The notes under the pieces are model-generated. The model saw only the letters and a list, made by a program, of their open reading frames with translations. It was not told the origin of the DNA and made no database searches. Both the position numbers and the translations under genes were made by a program. Of a DNA stretch of 64,000 nt, positions 15,991 to 24,782 are shown in pieces. The stretch's first letter is position 1; every line of letters starts with the position of its first letter. Origin of the DNA: Amycolatopsis azurea DSM 43854 (lineage in GTDB: Bacteria; Actinomycetota; Actinomycetes; Mycobacteriales; Pseudonocardiaceae); contig NZ_MUXN01000015.1 of NCBI RefSeq assembly GCF_001995215.1, positions 166,701 to 230,700 on the forward strand, written 5' to 3'.

Positions 15991-16400
15991 AGCCGCCATC
16001 GGGCGACCGCTACAGAACCTCGCGGACCGTAGATAGTCAGCGCACTTCCGTAGCTGTTCTGTAAGACTGCACCGCGCTGCTGCCCGTCCGCCGCGCCCTC
16101 GACGGCGCCGTCCTCGCCATCGACCTGCGCAACGCGCCGACCACGGCTGCGTGATGGACTGGATGGCGCAAGCAGGTGCCTGCCGCACCACCTGGGCCAG
16201 CATCGGGGCCCTGCTCACCGACACCGCCCAACGCCTCGACCGTCCAACCACGAACGAAACCCCGCCGCGGTCAGGAGAGCCGACCGTACGCGACGACGGA
16301 GCACTGGCCTGGGCGTAAACTCCAAGCGCGGACGCACAACGACATTGGTCACCACACGTAGTTCTCGGCCGCGTGGCATCCAGGGGCAGGGGGACTGAAT
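15991..16400. other. Intergenic tract with an unassigned short frame
   Basis: The stretch holds a 54-codon open frame at 16154-16318 (plus strand, begins MDWMAQAGACRTTWASIGAL) with coding-like codon use but no ribosome binding site and no recognisable family. It may be the end of a lost gene. Otherwise nothing is seen. Confidence 0.3.
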
Positions 16401-16850
16401 ATGGTTCAGAAGTTGCCGTATTCCCCAGGGGATGTCTTCGCGGTGCCACTTCGCGATCACGGGTACGCGCTCGGCGTCATCGCAAGGGCGGACGGGAACG
16501 GGATCGTGCTCGGGTACTTCTTCGGACCGCGCGTGGAGTCCCTCGACAACCTGCCGAACACCCCTGCCCTCGACGCCGATTCCGCGATGAAGATCAGCCG
16601 GTGCGGCGACCTCAGGCTAGTTCGCGAGGAATGGCCGGTCGTAGGACGGATGGAATCATGGGATTGTGCCCGATGGCCTGTCCCCGACTTCTGCAGGGAC
16701 GGGGATATCCGCGTCGTGTACGACGAGGAATCACTCACGGTGTCCCGGGAAGAACGCGCTGATCCGCACCAGTGCCGACACCTTCCACGAGACGGCCTCG
16801 AAGGGGCAGGCTTCGTGGAGATCACACTAACTCGGCTCCTTGGTGCGTAA
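16401..16850 (+). CDS. Imm26 family immunity protein
   Basis: A 149-residue cytoplasmic protein matching immunity protein 26 of polymorphic toxin systems. The N terminus YSPGDVFAVPLRDHGYALGV and the following GIVLGYFFGPRVES are the family hallmarks. A purine-rich GGGGGACTGA precedes the ATG. No cognate toxin with a C-terminal effector domain is visible in the window, so it is either an orphan immunity gene or part of the cargo of the decayed element. Confidence 0.72.
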   Translation: MVQKLPYSPGDVFAVPLRDHGYALGVIARADGNGIVLGYFFGPRVESLDNLPNTPALDADSAMKISRCGDLRLVREEWPVVGRMESWDCARWPVPDFCRDGDIRVVYDEESLTVSREERADPHQCRHLPRDGLEGAGFVEITLTRLLGA

Positions 16851-16996
16851 GTATCGAAGCCAGTCTGCCCTTGCTCAGCGACATCGACTTCGCTCATGAG
16901 GCTCTCGGCTTCATTTACCTCGCACGCCCGACCAGCAGCAGGCGGTGTCGTCGCCGGCAACAGCTAGGCCATGTCGGCCAAGAGCAGCGCCAGGCT

Positions 16997-17401
16997 TCAC
17001 AACGGGATCCGCTTCCGTCGCACCTGGGATACCGGCCAGTCCTTCCTGCACAGGCTCGGCCCAGTCGAGCTCCAGAGTCCGGCCGCGTCGGCTTCCGCGA
17101 CCTGCTTGAAGAGCAGCGCTTTCCCGACACCCCGCGGCCGCGTTGGTTTCGGTGACGTAGCGGCGCGACCCACACCGGAACCAGCTGTCCTTCGCCCTGG
17201 ATAGGACGATGGCTGGATGAGGGTCTCGGCGTTGGCGGTCTTGAGGGCGTCCTCGTCGTTGGGCGCCCGCACGCGCCGGGGGGCCTTCTGCTGGTTCTCC
17301 AGATCCGCGAGAGCCTCGCTGCGCCGCTGATCGGCCTCGAACGCACATGACGGTTCCAAGTAGAGCAGTCCTCTGGTGAGTCGGTTGCCGCTCATCGGCA
17401 T
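16997..17401 (-). pseudogene. Possible ATPase remnant
   Basis: The frame opens with MPMSGNRLTRGLLYLEP and later contains a P-loop-like GVGKALLFKQVAEADA, with related residues in a second frame (TETNAA followed by a Cys/Glu-rich stretch). This suggests frameshifts. Codon use is uneven and the reading frame ends without a domain. It may be what is left of an AAA/NACHT-type ATPase, but I cannot exclude a chance frame. Confidence 0.25.
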
Positions 17402-17528
17402 GAGCGTACGTTCTTTCGCTGTGTATCGATCGCTTCGCGGCAGAAGCGGACGTTTCGCTGACCCCGACACAGCGGGCAGCCGACACCGATTTCAGCCCTC
17501 AACGGGCTTCCTCACAAGGAGAACATGA

Positions 17529-17828
17529 CTAGCCGAACACGTCCTCGGGATCGCAGTTCATGACGACCTCGCAATCGCAGTAGCCGCCGAGTTCGGCAAG
17601 CCCCGCGGCGACTGGAGTCCAGTCGAGATCGTGGCCCTCTGCCCAGGACCGGGCATGGCGCAACGTGTGGTCGCAGCCCTCCGAGAGCACGAGCCCATCC
17701 ACGAAATCGACGAGTGCCGCGAGCTGCTCACGACCAATCGGCAGCACCGCTGCGCGCCTCTCCTGGTCGGCCCGCTTGTACTGGTCACGAAGCTGCCGGC
17801 GCCTGGCCTTGTCGGGCGGAACTGTCAC
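17529..17828 (-). CDS. DUF2695 domain protein
   Basis: A 99-residue soluble protein whose second half matches DUF2695: GCDHTLRHARSWAEGHDLD followed by LAELGGYCDCEVVMN, with the conserved GGYCDCEV box. The N-terminal third is highly basic (DKARRRQLRDQYKRADQERR). Function of the family is unknown. The GTG start at 17828 lies just downstream of the TnsA-like fragment. Confidence 0.72.
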   Translation of the reverse strand: MTVPPDKARRRQLRDQYKRADQERRAAVLPIGREQLAALVDFVDGLVLSEGCDHTLRHARSWAEGHDLDWTPVAAGLAELGGYCDCEVVMNCDPEDVFG

Positions 17829-17844
17829 CCTGCGATGCTCTCAC

Positions 17845-17949
17845 GCGAAACGTCCGCCACGGCGACTCCAACTCCAAAGCGTCCAGGTCGACCGATTCCC
17901 ACGCCTGAACCTCCGCAGAGGCTCCGTTTGTGCATCGGTACCTGACCAT
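17845..17949 (-). pseudogene. TnsA-like endonuclease N-terminal fragment
   Basis: About 35 residues (MVRYRCTNGASAEVQAWES, then ALELESPWRTFR) resemble the N terminus of actinobacterial TnsA-like proteins, which carry the endonuclease of Tn7-type transposition modules. The sequence stops resembling the family before the expected GQRHY segment. It is too short for certainty. Confidence 0.35.
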
Positions 17950-18120
17950 CGTCAACGTCGGGGCAGCCGCGCCGGCCATCACTACTTCGCTCGCACCAGG
18001 TAGCCATCGGCAAAGCCAACCTCCCGCCAACCAGACACAGCGAAGCGCGAAGCTACATCGGCATGTCGGTGGCAACCACTCAGACGGTCCAGCGTCTGTC
18101 ATCGACCCGAGCAACACAAC

Positions 18121-18534
18121 TTGCGTGAGATCAAGTCTAACCTGCAGGTGGGCGTTTCCGATCCGCGACGACCATGCGGGCAAGTGGTGGCCCGCCTGCA
18201 CGACGACATGTGGACAGCCAGCATCCCCACCACGGCGTACGGGTCGGGACGGACCCTGAAGGCATTGCACGACGACCTCGTCCGCGGGCTCGCACTACTG
18301 GGCGTGACGGTCCACGTCACGATCACCCCAGTGAGCCCCGAGCTGGACCGTCTGCGGCGGGCCGAGGCCACCTACGACACAGCCCTGGCGGACGCCGTGA
18401 CCGCCTTGACCACACAGGGCAGCACAGCCCGCGACACCGCCGAGGCCACCAGAGTATCGATCACCCGGGTGACGACCCTCCGGGCCAGGCCGCCAGCCAG
18501 ACTCGCCCGCACCCGCAGGAAACGCGATCCGTGA
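18121..18534 (+). CDS. Hypothetical protein, HicB-like N terminus
   Basis: A 137-residue soluble protein. The first half (GQVVARLHDDMWTASIPT, then AYGSGRTLKALHDDL) has the strand-strand-helix pattern of HicB-like partial RNase H folds. The second half (LDRLRRAEATYDTALADAV, then STARDTAEATRVSITRVTTL) looks like a small helix-turn-helix. No HicA toxin is adjacent. The TTG start is uncertain. Function is not known. Confidence 0.4.
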   Translation: MREIKSNLQVGVSDPRRPCGQVVARLHDDMWTASIPTTAYGSGRTLKALHDDLVRGLALLGVTVHVTITPVSPELDRLRRAEATYDTALADAVTALTTQGSTARDTAEATRVSITRVTTLRARPPARLARTRRKRDP

Positions 18535-18748
18535 GACGCAGGGCCCGCCCGTATTTTCCCCGCGGTGCGTGCGGAGCCCTGTGCCGCGGCGGGGTGCCAG
18601 CAAGGTTCCGCTGGAGAGGTGGCTCGTGATCCGCGCCTCGCCGCGGTCGCCGAGGCCGCCAACCTCGGAGCATCGAGGGTGGTTCTGTCCGTCGGTCGTG
18701 ACCGCGTTTGCCTGTGAGTAGCGACCGCACCGGTGGATCTGACCGGGG

Positions 18749-18883
18749 TATGTCGACCGCGACCTCCGCATCACGGTCCAGGAAGACCCGGTTGGCCAGC
18801 CGTAACTCCTCACACGCCATGCCGCACATGGTCGACAAGAGTTCGCCGAGCACGCTCAATTCACCGTGGAATCGTTCTCTCAT
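18749..18883 (-). pseudogene. phoU N-terminal fragment
   Basis: The first 45 codons match PhoU phosphate-uptake regulators (MRERFHGELSVLGELLSTMC, then LANRVFLDRDAE), after which similarity ends abruptly. A PhoU protein needs two three-helix bundles of about 220 residues in all, so this copy cannot work. The cut lies at the right edge of the gene-poor element and may mark a deletion or insertion junction. Confidence 0.6.
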
Positions 18884-18936
18884 CTATGCACCTACCGTCG
18901 CTGATCGTAGCTACGGTTACCCACCGTCGCCCCGGC

Positions 18937-19992
18937 TTAATCGGCGTGGAGCTGCTGGACGATACGCCGGGCAGGCAGTGCCATCGCCCCGAGCCCGATC
19001 GAGGTGGTGACCTCGTCCGTGGGCGTGACGAGCAGGCGGTCGATCTCCTCGACCAGCTTGGAACAGCGGTCGAGCCTGTCCGGGTCACCCGAACGGGCCA
19101 CCTCGGCGAGGGCTTCGAGCAGGTCGCCGACCACCCCGCGCCCATGCTCGCCGGGATGCCGGAACGGCTGCTCGCTCCGGGCGGCTTCGCTCACCGCGTC
19201 GATCAGCTGGGTGAGCGGTGGCCACAGGGTGACGAGGTTCGCCAGCGGTTCTTCGCGGGTCTCACGCCGTCCGCGAAGATTCAGGTACCGGCCTTCCCTG
19301 GTCCAGCCGATCGCCTCCTCCGCCTCGGCGACCAGACTGCGGACGTCGAGCATCCGGTCTTGCAGGACATCTGCCGCTTCGGGCGACTCGCCGCGAACCA
19401 GTGCCGCGGTCTCGTCGAGGACGTCCGCGACGGCCGACGCCAGCCGGGACGTCGCCGCCCGCAGGCGTCCACCGTGCAGTGGCGGAAGGACCACCGCGTT
19501 CAGCACCGCGCCGATCGCCGCCCCCAGCGCGGTCTCCAACAGCCTGTCCGCCAGCAGCACGGGCTCTGTCGCGTTGCCGTAGGAGACCAGCAGCATGCCA
19601 GTCACCCCGACCCACACCCCCGAGTCGCCGAACCCCCGCCACGAGCCGATCAGCAAGCCGGTGAAGACGACCAGCCCGAGCGCCACCGTCACCGACGGGA
19701 TGAACTGCCCCGCACCCGCCGCGAGCAGCACCCCCGCGCTGACCGCGCCGACCTGCTGTGCCCAGCCGCGCAGCGACCGGTAAACGGTCGCCTGAACGAG
19801 GAACACGGCCGCGTAGGGCGCCAGGAAGGGTTGCGGCAGGTCGAGCACCGCTGTCGCGATGATCCACGCGAGCACCGCCGCCACCGCGGCTTTCGTGGTC
19901 TGGACGAGACTCCGGCGTTCCTCTCCCGGAACACGGGAGGCCCTGGCGATCCAGCCGAACGGTGCCGCCCAGCGGTTCCGGGCGTCCGTCAT
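18937..19992 (-). CDS. FUSC family membrane protein
   Basis: A 351-residue integral membrane protein of the aromatic acid exporter/fusaric acid resistance type. Six closely spaced membrane segments (around residues 25-170, for example APYAAVFLVQATVYRSLRGW) are followed by a cytoplasmic helical domain. It probably exports organic acids, with the substrate unknown. The ATG at 19992 follows GAGGAGG. It lies 26 bases after the SDR gene in the same direction and likely forms an operon with it. Confidence 0.88.
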   Translation of the reverse strand: MTDARNRWAAPFGWIARASRVPGEERRSLVQTTKAAVAAVLAWIIATAVLDLPQPFLAPYAAVFLVQATVYRSLRGWAQQVGAVSAGVLLAAGAGQFIPSVTVALGLVVFTGLLIGSWRGFGDSGVWVGVTGMLLVSYGNATEPVLLADRLLETALGAAIGAVLNAVVLPPLHGGRLRAATSRLASAVADVLDETAALVRGESPEAADVLQDRMLDVRSLVAEAEEAIGWTREGRYLNLRGRRETREEPLANLVTLWPPLTQLIDAVSEAARSEQPFRHPGEHGRGVVGDLLEALAEVARSGDPDRLDRCSKLVEEIDRLLVTPTDEVTTSIGLGAMALPARRIVQQLHAD

Positions 19993-20018
19993 CCGCACCT
20001 CCTCGAAATCTCGAAACC

Positions 20019-20873
20019 TCAGCCGGGCGTCGTCTCCCCGCCCAACGCGGCGATGACCTCGCCGCTGTAGTACGACGAGAGCCGGTTGGACGCCAAGAAG
20101 ACGTACGAAGGAGCGAGATCGTCGGGATGCGCCGCCCGCTCGAACGGCACCTGGAGGCCGAACTTCTCCACCTTCTCCGGCGGGAACGTCGAAGGGATCA
20201 GCGGTGTCCACACCGGACCCGGCGCGACACAGTTGATCCGGACGCCGCGATCGGCCAATGCCTGCGCCATCGCGTACGTCCAAGCGTGCACGGCGCCCTT
20301 GGTCGCGGAGTAGTCGATGAGGGATTTGTTGCCGCGCAGACCGTTCACCGAGCCGGTGTTGATAATCACCGAGCCTTCGCCCAGATGGGGCAGCGCGGCG
20401 TTCGTCACCCGGAAGAAACTGTGGATGTTCACGTCGAAGGTGTGCGTCCACTGCTCGTCGGTGAGCTGCTCCGGGGAGTCGACCGGCCATTGCGTGGCGG
20501 CGTTGTTGACCAGGATGTCCAGGCCGCCGAACTCGGCGACCGTGCGGGCGACGATCTCGCGGCATTGTTTCGCTTCGGCCAGGTCTCCCGGCAGCAGGAG
20601 ACATTCGCGACCTTCCGCGCGGACGCGCTCCTCGGTGTACTTCGCATCCTCGTGCTCACTGAGATAGGCGATCGCCACATCGGCGCCCTCTTTCGCGAAG
20701 GCGATGGCGACCGCGCGGCCGATCCCGGAGTCACCACCGGTGACAAGCGCGCGCTTGCCGCGCAGCAGGTCGCGGCCCTCGTAGTCCTCCATGGAGTCGC
20801 GAGGCGGCGGGTCCATCTCGGACGTCACGCCGGGCGGGTCCTGTTGCTGCGGCGGTCGCAGTTTGTCGGCCAT
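20019..20873 (-). CDS. SDR family oxidoreductase, general-stress type
   Basis: A 284-residue short-chain dehydrogenase with an N-terminal extension (PPQQQDPPGVTSEMDPPP) typical of the YhdF/YghA group, which is linked to general stress in bacilli. The cofactor motif is TGGDSGIGRAVAIAFAKEG. NNAA replaces NNAG, and the active-site region has NTGSVNG with YSATKGA. The ATG at 20873 follows GGAGGG. A weaker promoter-like GTTC-N15-GGGTAA lies upstream. It heads a two-gene unit with the FUSC protein. Confidence 0.9.
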   Translation of the reverse strand: MADKLRPPQQQDPPGVTSEMDPPPRDSMEDYEGRDLLRGKRALVTGGDSGIGRAVAIAFAKEGADVAIAYLSEHEDAKYTEERVRAEGRECLLLPGDLAEAKQCREIVARTVAEFGGLDILVNNAATQWPVDSPEQLTDEQWTHTFDVNIHSFFRVTNAALPHLGEGSVIINTGSVNGLRGNKSLIDYSATKGAVHAWTYAMAQALADRGVRINCVAPGPVWTPLIPSTFPPEKVEKFGLQVPFERAAHPDDLAPSYVFLASNRLSSYYSGEVIAALGGETTPG

Positions 20874-21102
20874 GGGGGCTCCCTCCGGGTCGGTGCTTTT
20901 CCGGCGGTTACCCGGTGAGACCGGTCCTGAACATGGGCGCGGGGAGGTCGTGCGGTGCGCGTTCGGAGGAGAGCCACCCGTCAAGCACGGTCGACGAGGT
21001 GAGAGATCTCTTCGATCGCGAGCCGGCCGACGCTGGTTTGCCCGCACGGCCGTACGGGAGTCCGGCCGCCATGAACAGAAGGTGCCCGATGCCGCCACGT
21101 CG

Positions 21103-21240
21103 GCCGAACTCGACATCGACTGCGGCTTCACCCGTGCAGACAGCTTCGTCTACACGACCAAGCCCGAAACCGTGGAAGGTCTCGAGCGTGAAGCGGAAGC
21201 CGCCGCCGAAGCCGGACTACCCGCCGGGCCGCCATCGACG
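21103..21240 (+). pseudogene. FAD-dependent oxidoreductase fragment
   Basis: About 45 residues (AELDIDCGFTRADSFVYTT, then KPETVEGLEREAEAAAEAGL) match the internal region of DAO-type FAD oxidoreductases. There is no FAD-binding N terminus and no remaining catalytic domain. It is a short relic between the SDR gene and the iron-enzyme gene. Confidence 0.5.
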
Positions 21241-21277
21241 GTGATGTCGCGGTGTTGCGGATGCTGACCGAGGAGAC

Positions 21278-21303
21278 GGTTCCACCCACCGTAGATCGGG
21301 TAC
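21278..21303 (+). promoter_or_regulatory. SigB-type promoter, iron-enzyme gene
   Basis: GGTT at 21278, 16 bases, then GGGTAC at 21298 fits GNNT-N14-16-GGGTA(C/T). The ATG follows 9 bases after the -10, so the transcript would be nearly leaderless. Confidence 0.6.
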
Positions 21304-21312
21304 TCCGGTGGC

Positions 21313-22323
21313 ATGACGACGATCGACCGCGCGACCGCCGCGACGTTGCCCGAGATCCGCGGCCCTCTTTCCGCCGCGGTGGTGGACACCCTGGCGGGCG
21401 CGCGCCGGGACGATTTCGACTTGGACGCCGCCCTCGCCGCCGATCCCTTCGGTGAAGACCTGCAGCTTGCCCTGCACGTCTGCTACGAGCTCCACTACCA
21501 AGGGTTCGCCGGAGTGGGCGACGACTGGGAGTGGGATGTGCGCCTGCTCGGCTTCCGCGCGGCGCTGGAGCGTGCGTTCCTGGCCGGGATCCGCGCGGCC
21601 GTGCCCGGCGGGGACGACGTTGAGGGCCTGCTCGACGAACTGCTGATCGAACCGGCCGACGGCGAAGGCGTCTCTCACTTCCTGCGTGACGACGGCGAGT
21701 GGTGGCATCTCGCGGAGTATTTCGCGCACCGGTCGATCTACCATCTCAAGGAAGCCGACCCGCATTTGTGGGTGATCCCGCGGCTGAGCGGCCGGGCCAA
21801 GGCAGCGCTGGTCGCCGTCGAGTTCGACGAATTCGGCGGCGGACGGGCCGATCAGGCGCATTCGAGGCTGTTCGCCGACCTGCTGGCCGCGGCAGGCCTC
21901 TCACCGGGCTACCTCGCCTACCTCGACCACGTCCCGGCTTGCACGCTGACGACGGTGAACATGATGTCTCTGTTCGGGCTGCACCGCGATCTCAGAGGAG
22001 CGCTCGTCGGGCATTTCGCCGTCACCGAGATCACCACCGGCCCGTCCGCCCGGCGAATGGACGAGGCGCTGAGCCGGCTCGGTGGCGCGGCCGAATGCCG
22101 CTACTTCTACACCGAACACATCGAGGCCGACGCCGTGCACGAACAGGTGCTGCGGCACGACGTCGTCGGCGATCTGCTGGAACGGGAACCTGAGCTGGCG
22201 GCGGATATCGCGCTGGGTATCCAAGCCACCGAGCTGCTCGAGAACCGGCTGGCCGAACACCTCTTGGGTTCCTGGTCAGCCGGCGAGACTTCACTTCTCA
22301 GGCCGCTTCGTTCCTTGGCGTGA
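21313..22323 (+). CDS. Iron-containing redox enzyme family protein
   Basis: A 336-residue soluble protein of the heme-oxygenase-like di-iron superfamily. Helical motifs with conserved acids and His are seen: LALHVCYELHYQGF, LAEYFAHRSIYHLKEADPH, VEFDEFGGGRADQAHSRLF and YFYTEHIEADAVHEQVL. These carry candidate Glu/Asp/His metal ligands. The reaction is unknown. The gene is convergent with the CDGSH gene, overlapping it by 33 bases, and a SigB-type promoter sits directly upstream. Confidence 0.85.
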   Translation: MTTIDRATAATLPEIRGPLSAAVVDTLAGARRDDFDLDAALAADPFGEDLQLALHVCYELHYQGFAGVGDDWEWDVRLLGFRAALERAFLAGIRAAVPGGDDVEGLLDELLIEPADGEGVSHFLRDDGEWWHLAEYFAHRSIYHLKEADPHLWVIPRLSGRAKAALVAVEFDEFGGGRADQAHSRLFADLLAAAGLSPGYLAYLDHVPACTLTTVNMMSLFGLHRDLRGALVGHFAVTEITTGPSARRMDEALSRLGGAAECRYFYTEHIEADAVHEQVLRHDVVGDLLEREPELAADIALGIQATELLENRLAEHLLGSWSAGETSLLRPLRSLA

Positions 22324-22506
22324 CCGACGACGGTGACTGGTATCGCAGAACGGGTAACGTTTGCTGCGGCGGCAGGCGCAGAGAGCGACCACGAACCGGT
22401 CCGACGTCACCGTTTCACCGTCCGGCGTGACGACCTCGACGGGCCCCTCCACCAGCAGGGGCCCGCCCGGCTCGATCCGCACACGGGTCCTACGGCCGGT
22501 CGGCAC
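22291..22506 (-). CDS. CDGSH iron-sulfur domain protein
   Basis: A 71-residue protein with the full 3Cys-1His cluster motif CACRRSKRYPFCDTSH, which binds a redox-active 2Fe-2S cluster. The N-terminal half forms the expected beta strands (GGPLLVEGPVEVV). In actinobacteria such proteins are often encoded beside heme-oxygenase-like iron enzymes, as here. A minus-strand SigB-type promoter lies about 120 bases upstream, so both convergent genes may respond to the same signal. Confidence 0.93.
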   Translation of the reverse strand: MPTGRRTRVRIEPGGPLLVEGPVEVVTPDGETVTSDRFVVALCACRRSKRYPFCDTSHRRRSRQGTKRPEK

Positions 22507-22625
22507 GGATCACCACCGGCCGCTCATGCCGCCGCCAAGTGCTACCGGGCAGGAAATATACGGCGGATTCGCCGCATTTGGTGCTCGCGGTCATGACGTC
22601 TCCGATTCGCCGTCGATCCCCCTGG

Positions 22626-22650
22626 ATACCCCGATGGTGTGGTGCCAAAC
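22626..22650 (-). promoter_or_regulatory. SigB-type promoter, CDGSH gene
   Basis: Reading the minus strand, GTTT (22650-22647), 15 bases and GGGTAT (22631-22626) is an exact match to the consensus. Confidence 0.6.
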
Positions 22651-22692
22651 GTGCACCGCCGACGGGTACTGGGCTGTCTTCGATCGGTTCGC

Positions 22693-22914
22693 TCAGAAGA
22701 GGTTCAGAGCACGAAGGACGAAGAACCCCGCGACTCCCAAGACCAGGTCCGCGATCACGGCGAGTGTGATGACGGCGGGCTTACGCGACGGGATCGGCTG
22801 CGGATGGGACAGGCCCGAGGTCTGCCCGGCGTCCGGAGGGGTGTCACCAGGCGATACGGAACCGCCCGGCTCCAAGCCGGGAGCGTCCTGTGGCTCTGGT
22901 CCGGGTGCGGTCAT
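22693..22914 (-). CDS. DUF6480 family small membrane protein
   Basis: A 73-residue protein with a Pro/Gly-rich N terminus (EPQDAPGLEPGGSVSPGDTP) and one C-terminal membrane helix (PAVITLAVIADLVLGVAGFF). This is the standard layout of the actinobacterial DUF6480 family, whose function is unknown. The ATG at 22914 is taken because family similarity begins there. It lies among stress genes, and no clear ribosome binding site is seen. Confidence 0.75.
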   Translation of the reverse strand: MTAPGPEPQDAPGLEPGGSVSPGDTPPDAGQTSGLSHPQPIPSRKPAVITLAVIADLVLGVAGFFVLRALNLF

Positions 22915-23074
22915 GGTCTTCACGGTGTCAGACTCGCGGCCACCCGGCAGCGTGGACGGAGTCCAGGTTTGAACCGCCCCACCAGGGGTCATTCTGCGCT
23001 CGGACGGGTCGGTTCCCGTTGTCGCGTCAAGCAGTCGGCGCCGCGCTACGACGAGACGACAAGGGGCGAATGGC

Positions 23075-23488
23075 ATGGAGTCGGAATTCGGTGAAACGGT
23101 CATCCGGGGCTTGCACCGTTACGTGCGGCTCGTGATCGAGGAACTCAGGCTGAGTGGAAACGCCTACTACGCCCAGCTCGATCCGAACGCCGGGGCGTAC
23201 ATCGCCCTGGACCGGAAACTGCCCGGTCATCCCGGATGCGACGTGGCCTTGGTGTGGAACGAAGGCAAAGGATGGGCCCTCGCCCTCGAAACCGACAGCC
23301 GGGAAGACCTGGTCGTGGTCGAGCGCCTCGGCGCCGGGATCCTTCCTTCGCCCCGCGTGGTGGCCACGTTCACGCGAGACGCCTACGCGGGCGAAGCCAT
23401 GTGGGACAAGGACGATTCCCAGCTCCCGGTTTGCGAGGATCTCGGCGAGCGATTGGCCGCGTACGCCACGGCCACCCTTCCGGTCTAG
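23075..23488 (+). CDS. DUF6292 family protein (copy 1)
   Basis: A 137-residue soluble protein of the DUF6292 family. Conserved blocks are AYIALDRKLPGHPGCDVAL and WNEGKGWALALETDSREDL. A second member is at 42703-43158 and shares the ALD-x-LPGHP and W-x-W/ET segments, so the window carries a paralogous pair. Function is unknown. Both copies lie beside stress-signalling genes (STAS here, GAF-ANTAR there). Its end overlaps the convergent STAS gene by 4 bases. Confidence 0.75.
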   Translation: MESEFGETVIRGLHRYVRLVIEELRLSGNAYYAQLDPNAGAYIALDRKLPGHPGCDVALVWNEGKGWALALETDSREDLVVVERLGAGILPSPRVVATFTRDAYAGEAMWDKDDSQLPVCEDLGERLAAYATATLPV

Positions 23489-23925
23489 GTCAGTTCCCGG
23501 AGCGCGTCCCCGAGCAGCGGGTAAACCGGTACACGCAGGTGGAGGTCGAACAGCCGCATGATGCGCCGTACCGAGTCGGAGCCGGTCACCAGGCCGATCC
23601 GGCGGCGTTCGGCTACCGCGTTGGTCGCCGCGGCCTCCAAGACCTGCAGGCCCGCCACGCCGAGAAATTCGAGTCGCGACAAGTCGAGCACTGTGACTGC
23701 GGGCAGAGCTTGGGAAAGATTGTGCTGGAGCAACGGCGCCGTGCACGTATCGAGATCACCGGACACGCTGAGAACCAGCAGGTCGACTGTCACGGTTTGC
23801 TCCCGGACTCGCGCCGTCGACACGCCGAGAAGCCGGGCATGGAAGCCCAGGCCATCGGGTAGTGCTGCGGCGAGGACGGAAGCAGAACGTCCGTTATGAC
23901 CGGGGGTTGTGTAGGACGGAGTCAT
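23485..23925 (-). CDS. STAS domain protein, anti-anti-sigma type
   Basis: A 146-residue protein whose last 100 residues form a STAS domain: LLVLSVSGDLDTCTAPLLQ, then VTVLDLSRLEFLGVAGLQVL with the Ser-equivalent position occupied by Gly (FLGVAG versus the usual FIDSSG). The phosphorylatable Ser/Thr of partner-switching antagonists is therefore probably missing. The ATG at 23925 follows GGGAGG. It may compete for an anti-sigma kinase in SigB-type signalling. Confidence 0.82.
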   Translation of the reverse strand: MTPSYTTPGHNGRSASVLAAALPDGLGFHARLLGVSTARVREQTVTVDLLVLSVSGDLDTCTAPLLQHNLSQALPAVTVLDLSRLEFLGVAGLQVLEAAATNAVAERRRIGLVTGSDSVRRIMRLFDLHLRVPVYPLLGDALRELT

Positions 23926-24166
23926 CGGTGGCCTCCCGACAATCGGGACGACACGGCCGCCAAGCAGGCCTGCGCGGTATGCACGAAGGGAGACTCGCGG
24001 AAACGCGTCGCCGGACCACGCACGTGCGTGGCGACGGACATCGGCGTCGTGCACGCGAAGCTGCGGGTCTGAGCCCCACGCATGATCCACCGTACGCCAC
24101 CCAGCCAACCTTCACAGGGCGGAAGCCGACGAATTTGAGCACCCGCGAATCCGATGAGGACTTCGC

Positions 24167-24191
24167 GTGTGACGCCACCGGCTACGGGTAC
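24167..24191 (+). promoter_or_regulatory. SigB-type promoter, DUF4383 operon
   Basis: GTGT at 24167, 15 bases, GGGTAC at 24186. The leader to the DUF4383 ATG is about 110 bases. Confidence 0.5.
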
Positions 24192-24306
24192 CAGTCGAGT
24201 GGTGGTCGGCTCGTTGAACAGCCAGCCGGTCGGCCACCCCCGCGCTCGGCCCGGCCGCGTCGTTGACGAGCAGCACGGCGCCAGGCCTTCGAACGGAGGC
24301 ATTTCG

Positions 24307-24738
24307 ATGAACGAGAACACGATCGGACGGTCTTTACGACCGGTGGTGCTGCTCATCGCGCTGGTCCATCTCGTACTGGGTGTGCTCGGCTTCTTTTTCT
24401 TGCCGGAAGCCAATCAAACGGGCGAGAACACGGTCTGGATCTTCAGCGCCACCGGCATGCTGAACATCATCCGCACCATCGTCGGGGTTCTCGGCGTGGC
24501 GGCGGTGTTGAAACCTTCGGCGATTTACGGCTACACCTGGATGATCTTCATCGCCTTCGCGGGCTTGACCGCCTTCGGTGTTCTTTCGGCAGCGACCACT
24601 TCAGCCGGCGACACGGTGAACGTCAACTGGGCCGACAACGTTCTTCACGCGCTGACGTCGCTTGCCGCGCTCGCCGTGGGCATCGTCGTCGCTCGTAGCG
24701 CGGGGCGGAAACCTGCCCGCCGACGAGCGGACGCTTGA
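24307..24738 (+). CDS. DUF4383 domain membrane protein
   Basis: A 143-residue integral membrane protein with four hydrophobic helices (for example PVVLLIALVHLVLGVLGFFF and IYGYTWMIFIAFAGLTAFGV) and a short basic tail. DUF4383 proteins are common in actinobacteria and have no known role. GGAGG lies before the ATG. The dehydrogenase gene follows after 44 bases and may be co-transcribed. Confidence 0.85.
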   Translation: MNENTIGRSLRPVVLLIALVHLVLGVLGFFFLPEANQTGENTVWIFSATGMLNIIRTIVGVLGVAAVLKPSAIYGYTWMIFIAFAGLTAFGVLSAATTSAGDTVNVNWADNVLHALTSLAALAVGIVVARSAGRKPARRRADA

Positions 24739-24782
24739 TCCGACGGATCCTCACCCATTTACCAAGATAGAAAGAGGCACCC

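Larger units (their letters stand above)
12950..18748. mobile_element. Decayed integrative element at tRNA-Pro
   Basis: A tract of about 5.8 kb starts at the 3' end of tRNA-Pro with a convergent integrase and excisionase. It then falls to very low coding density with fragments (TPR, TnsA-like) and small accessory genes (Imm26, DUF2695). It ends near a PhoU gene cut off after about 45 codons. The layout matches tRNA-targeted integrative elements of actinomycetes that have lost replication and transfer genes. I could not find a duplicated tRNA 3' end (attR), so the right boundary is only inferred from the truncated phoU. Confidence 0.5.

Noticed and set aside
18733..20070. A 445-codon plus-strand frame opposite the FUSC gene
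   Set aside because: The FUSC frame has membrane helices and a good start. The opposite frame is Arg/Gln-rich without motifs.
20908..20933. A GTTC-N15-GGGTAA motif before the SDR gene on the minus strand
   Set aside because: It departs from GNNT and from GGGTA(C/T) at one position each, so I did not count it with the SigB-type promoters.
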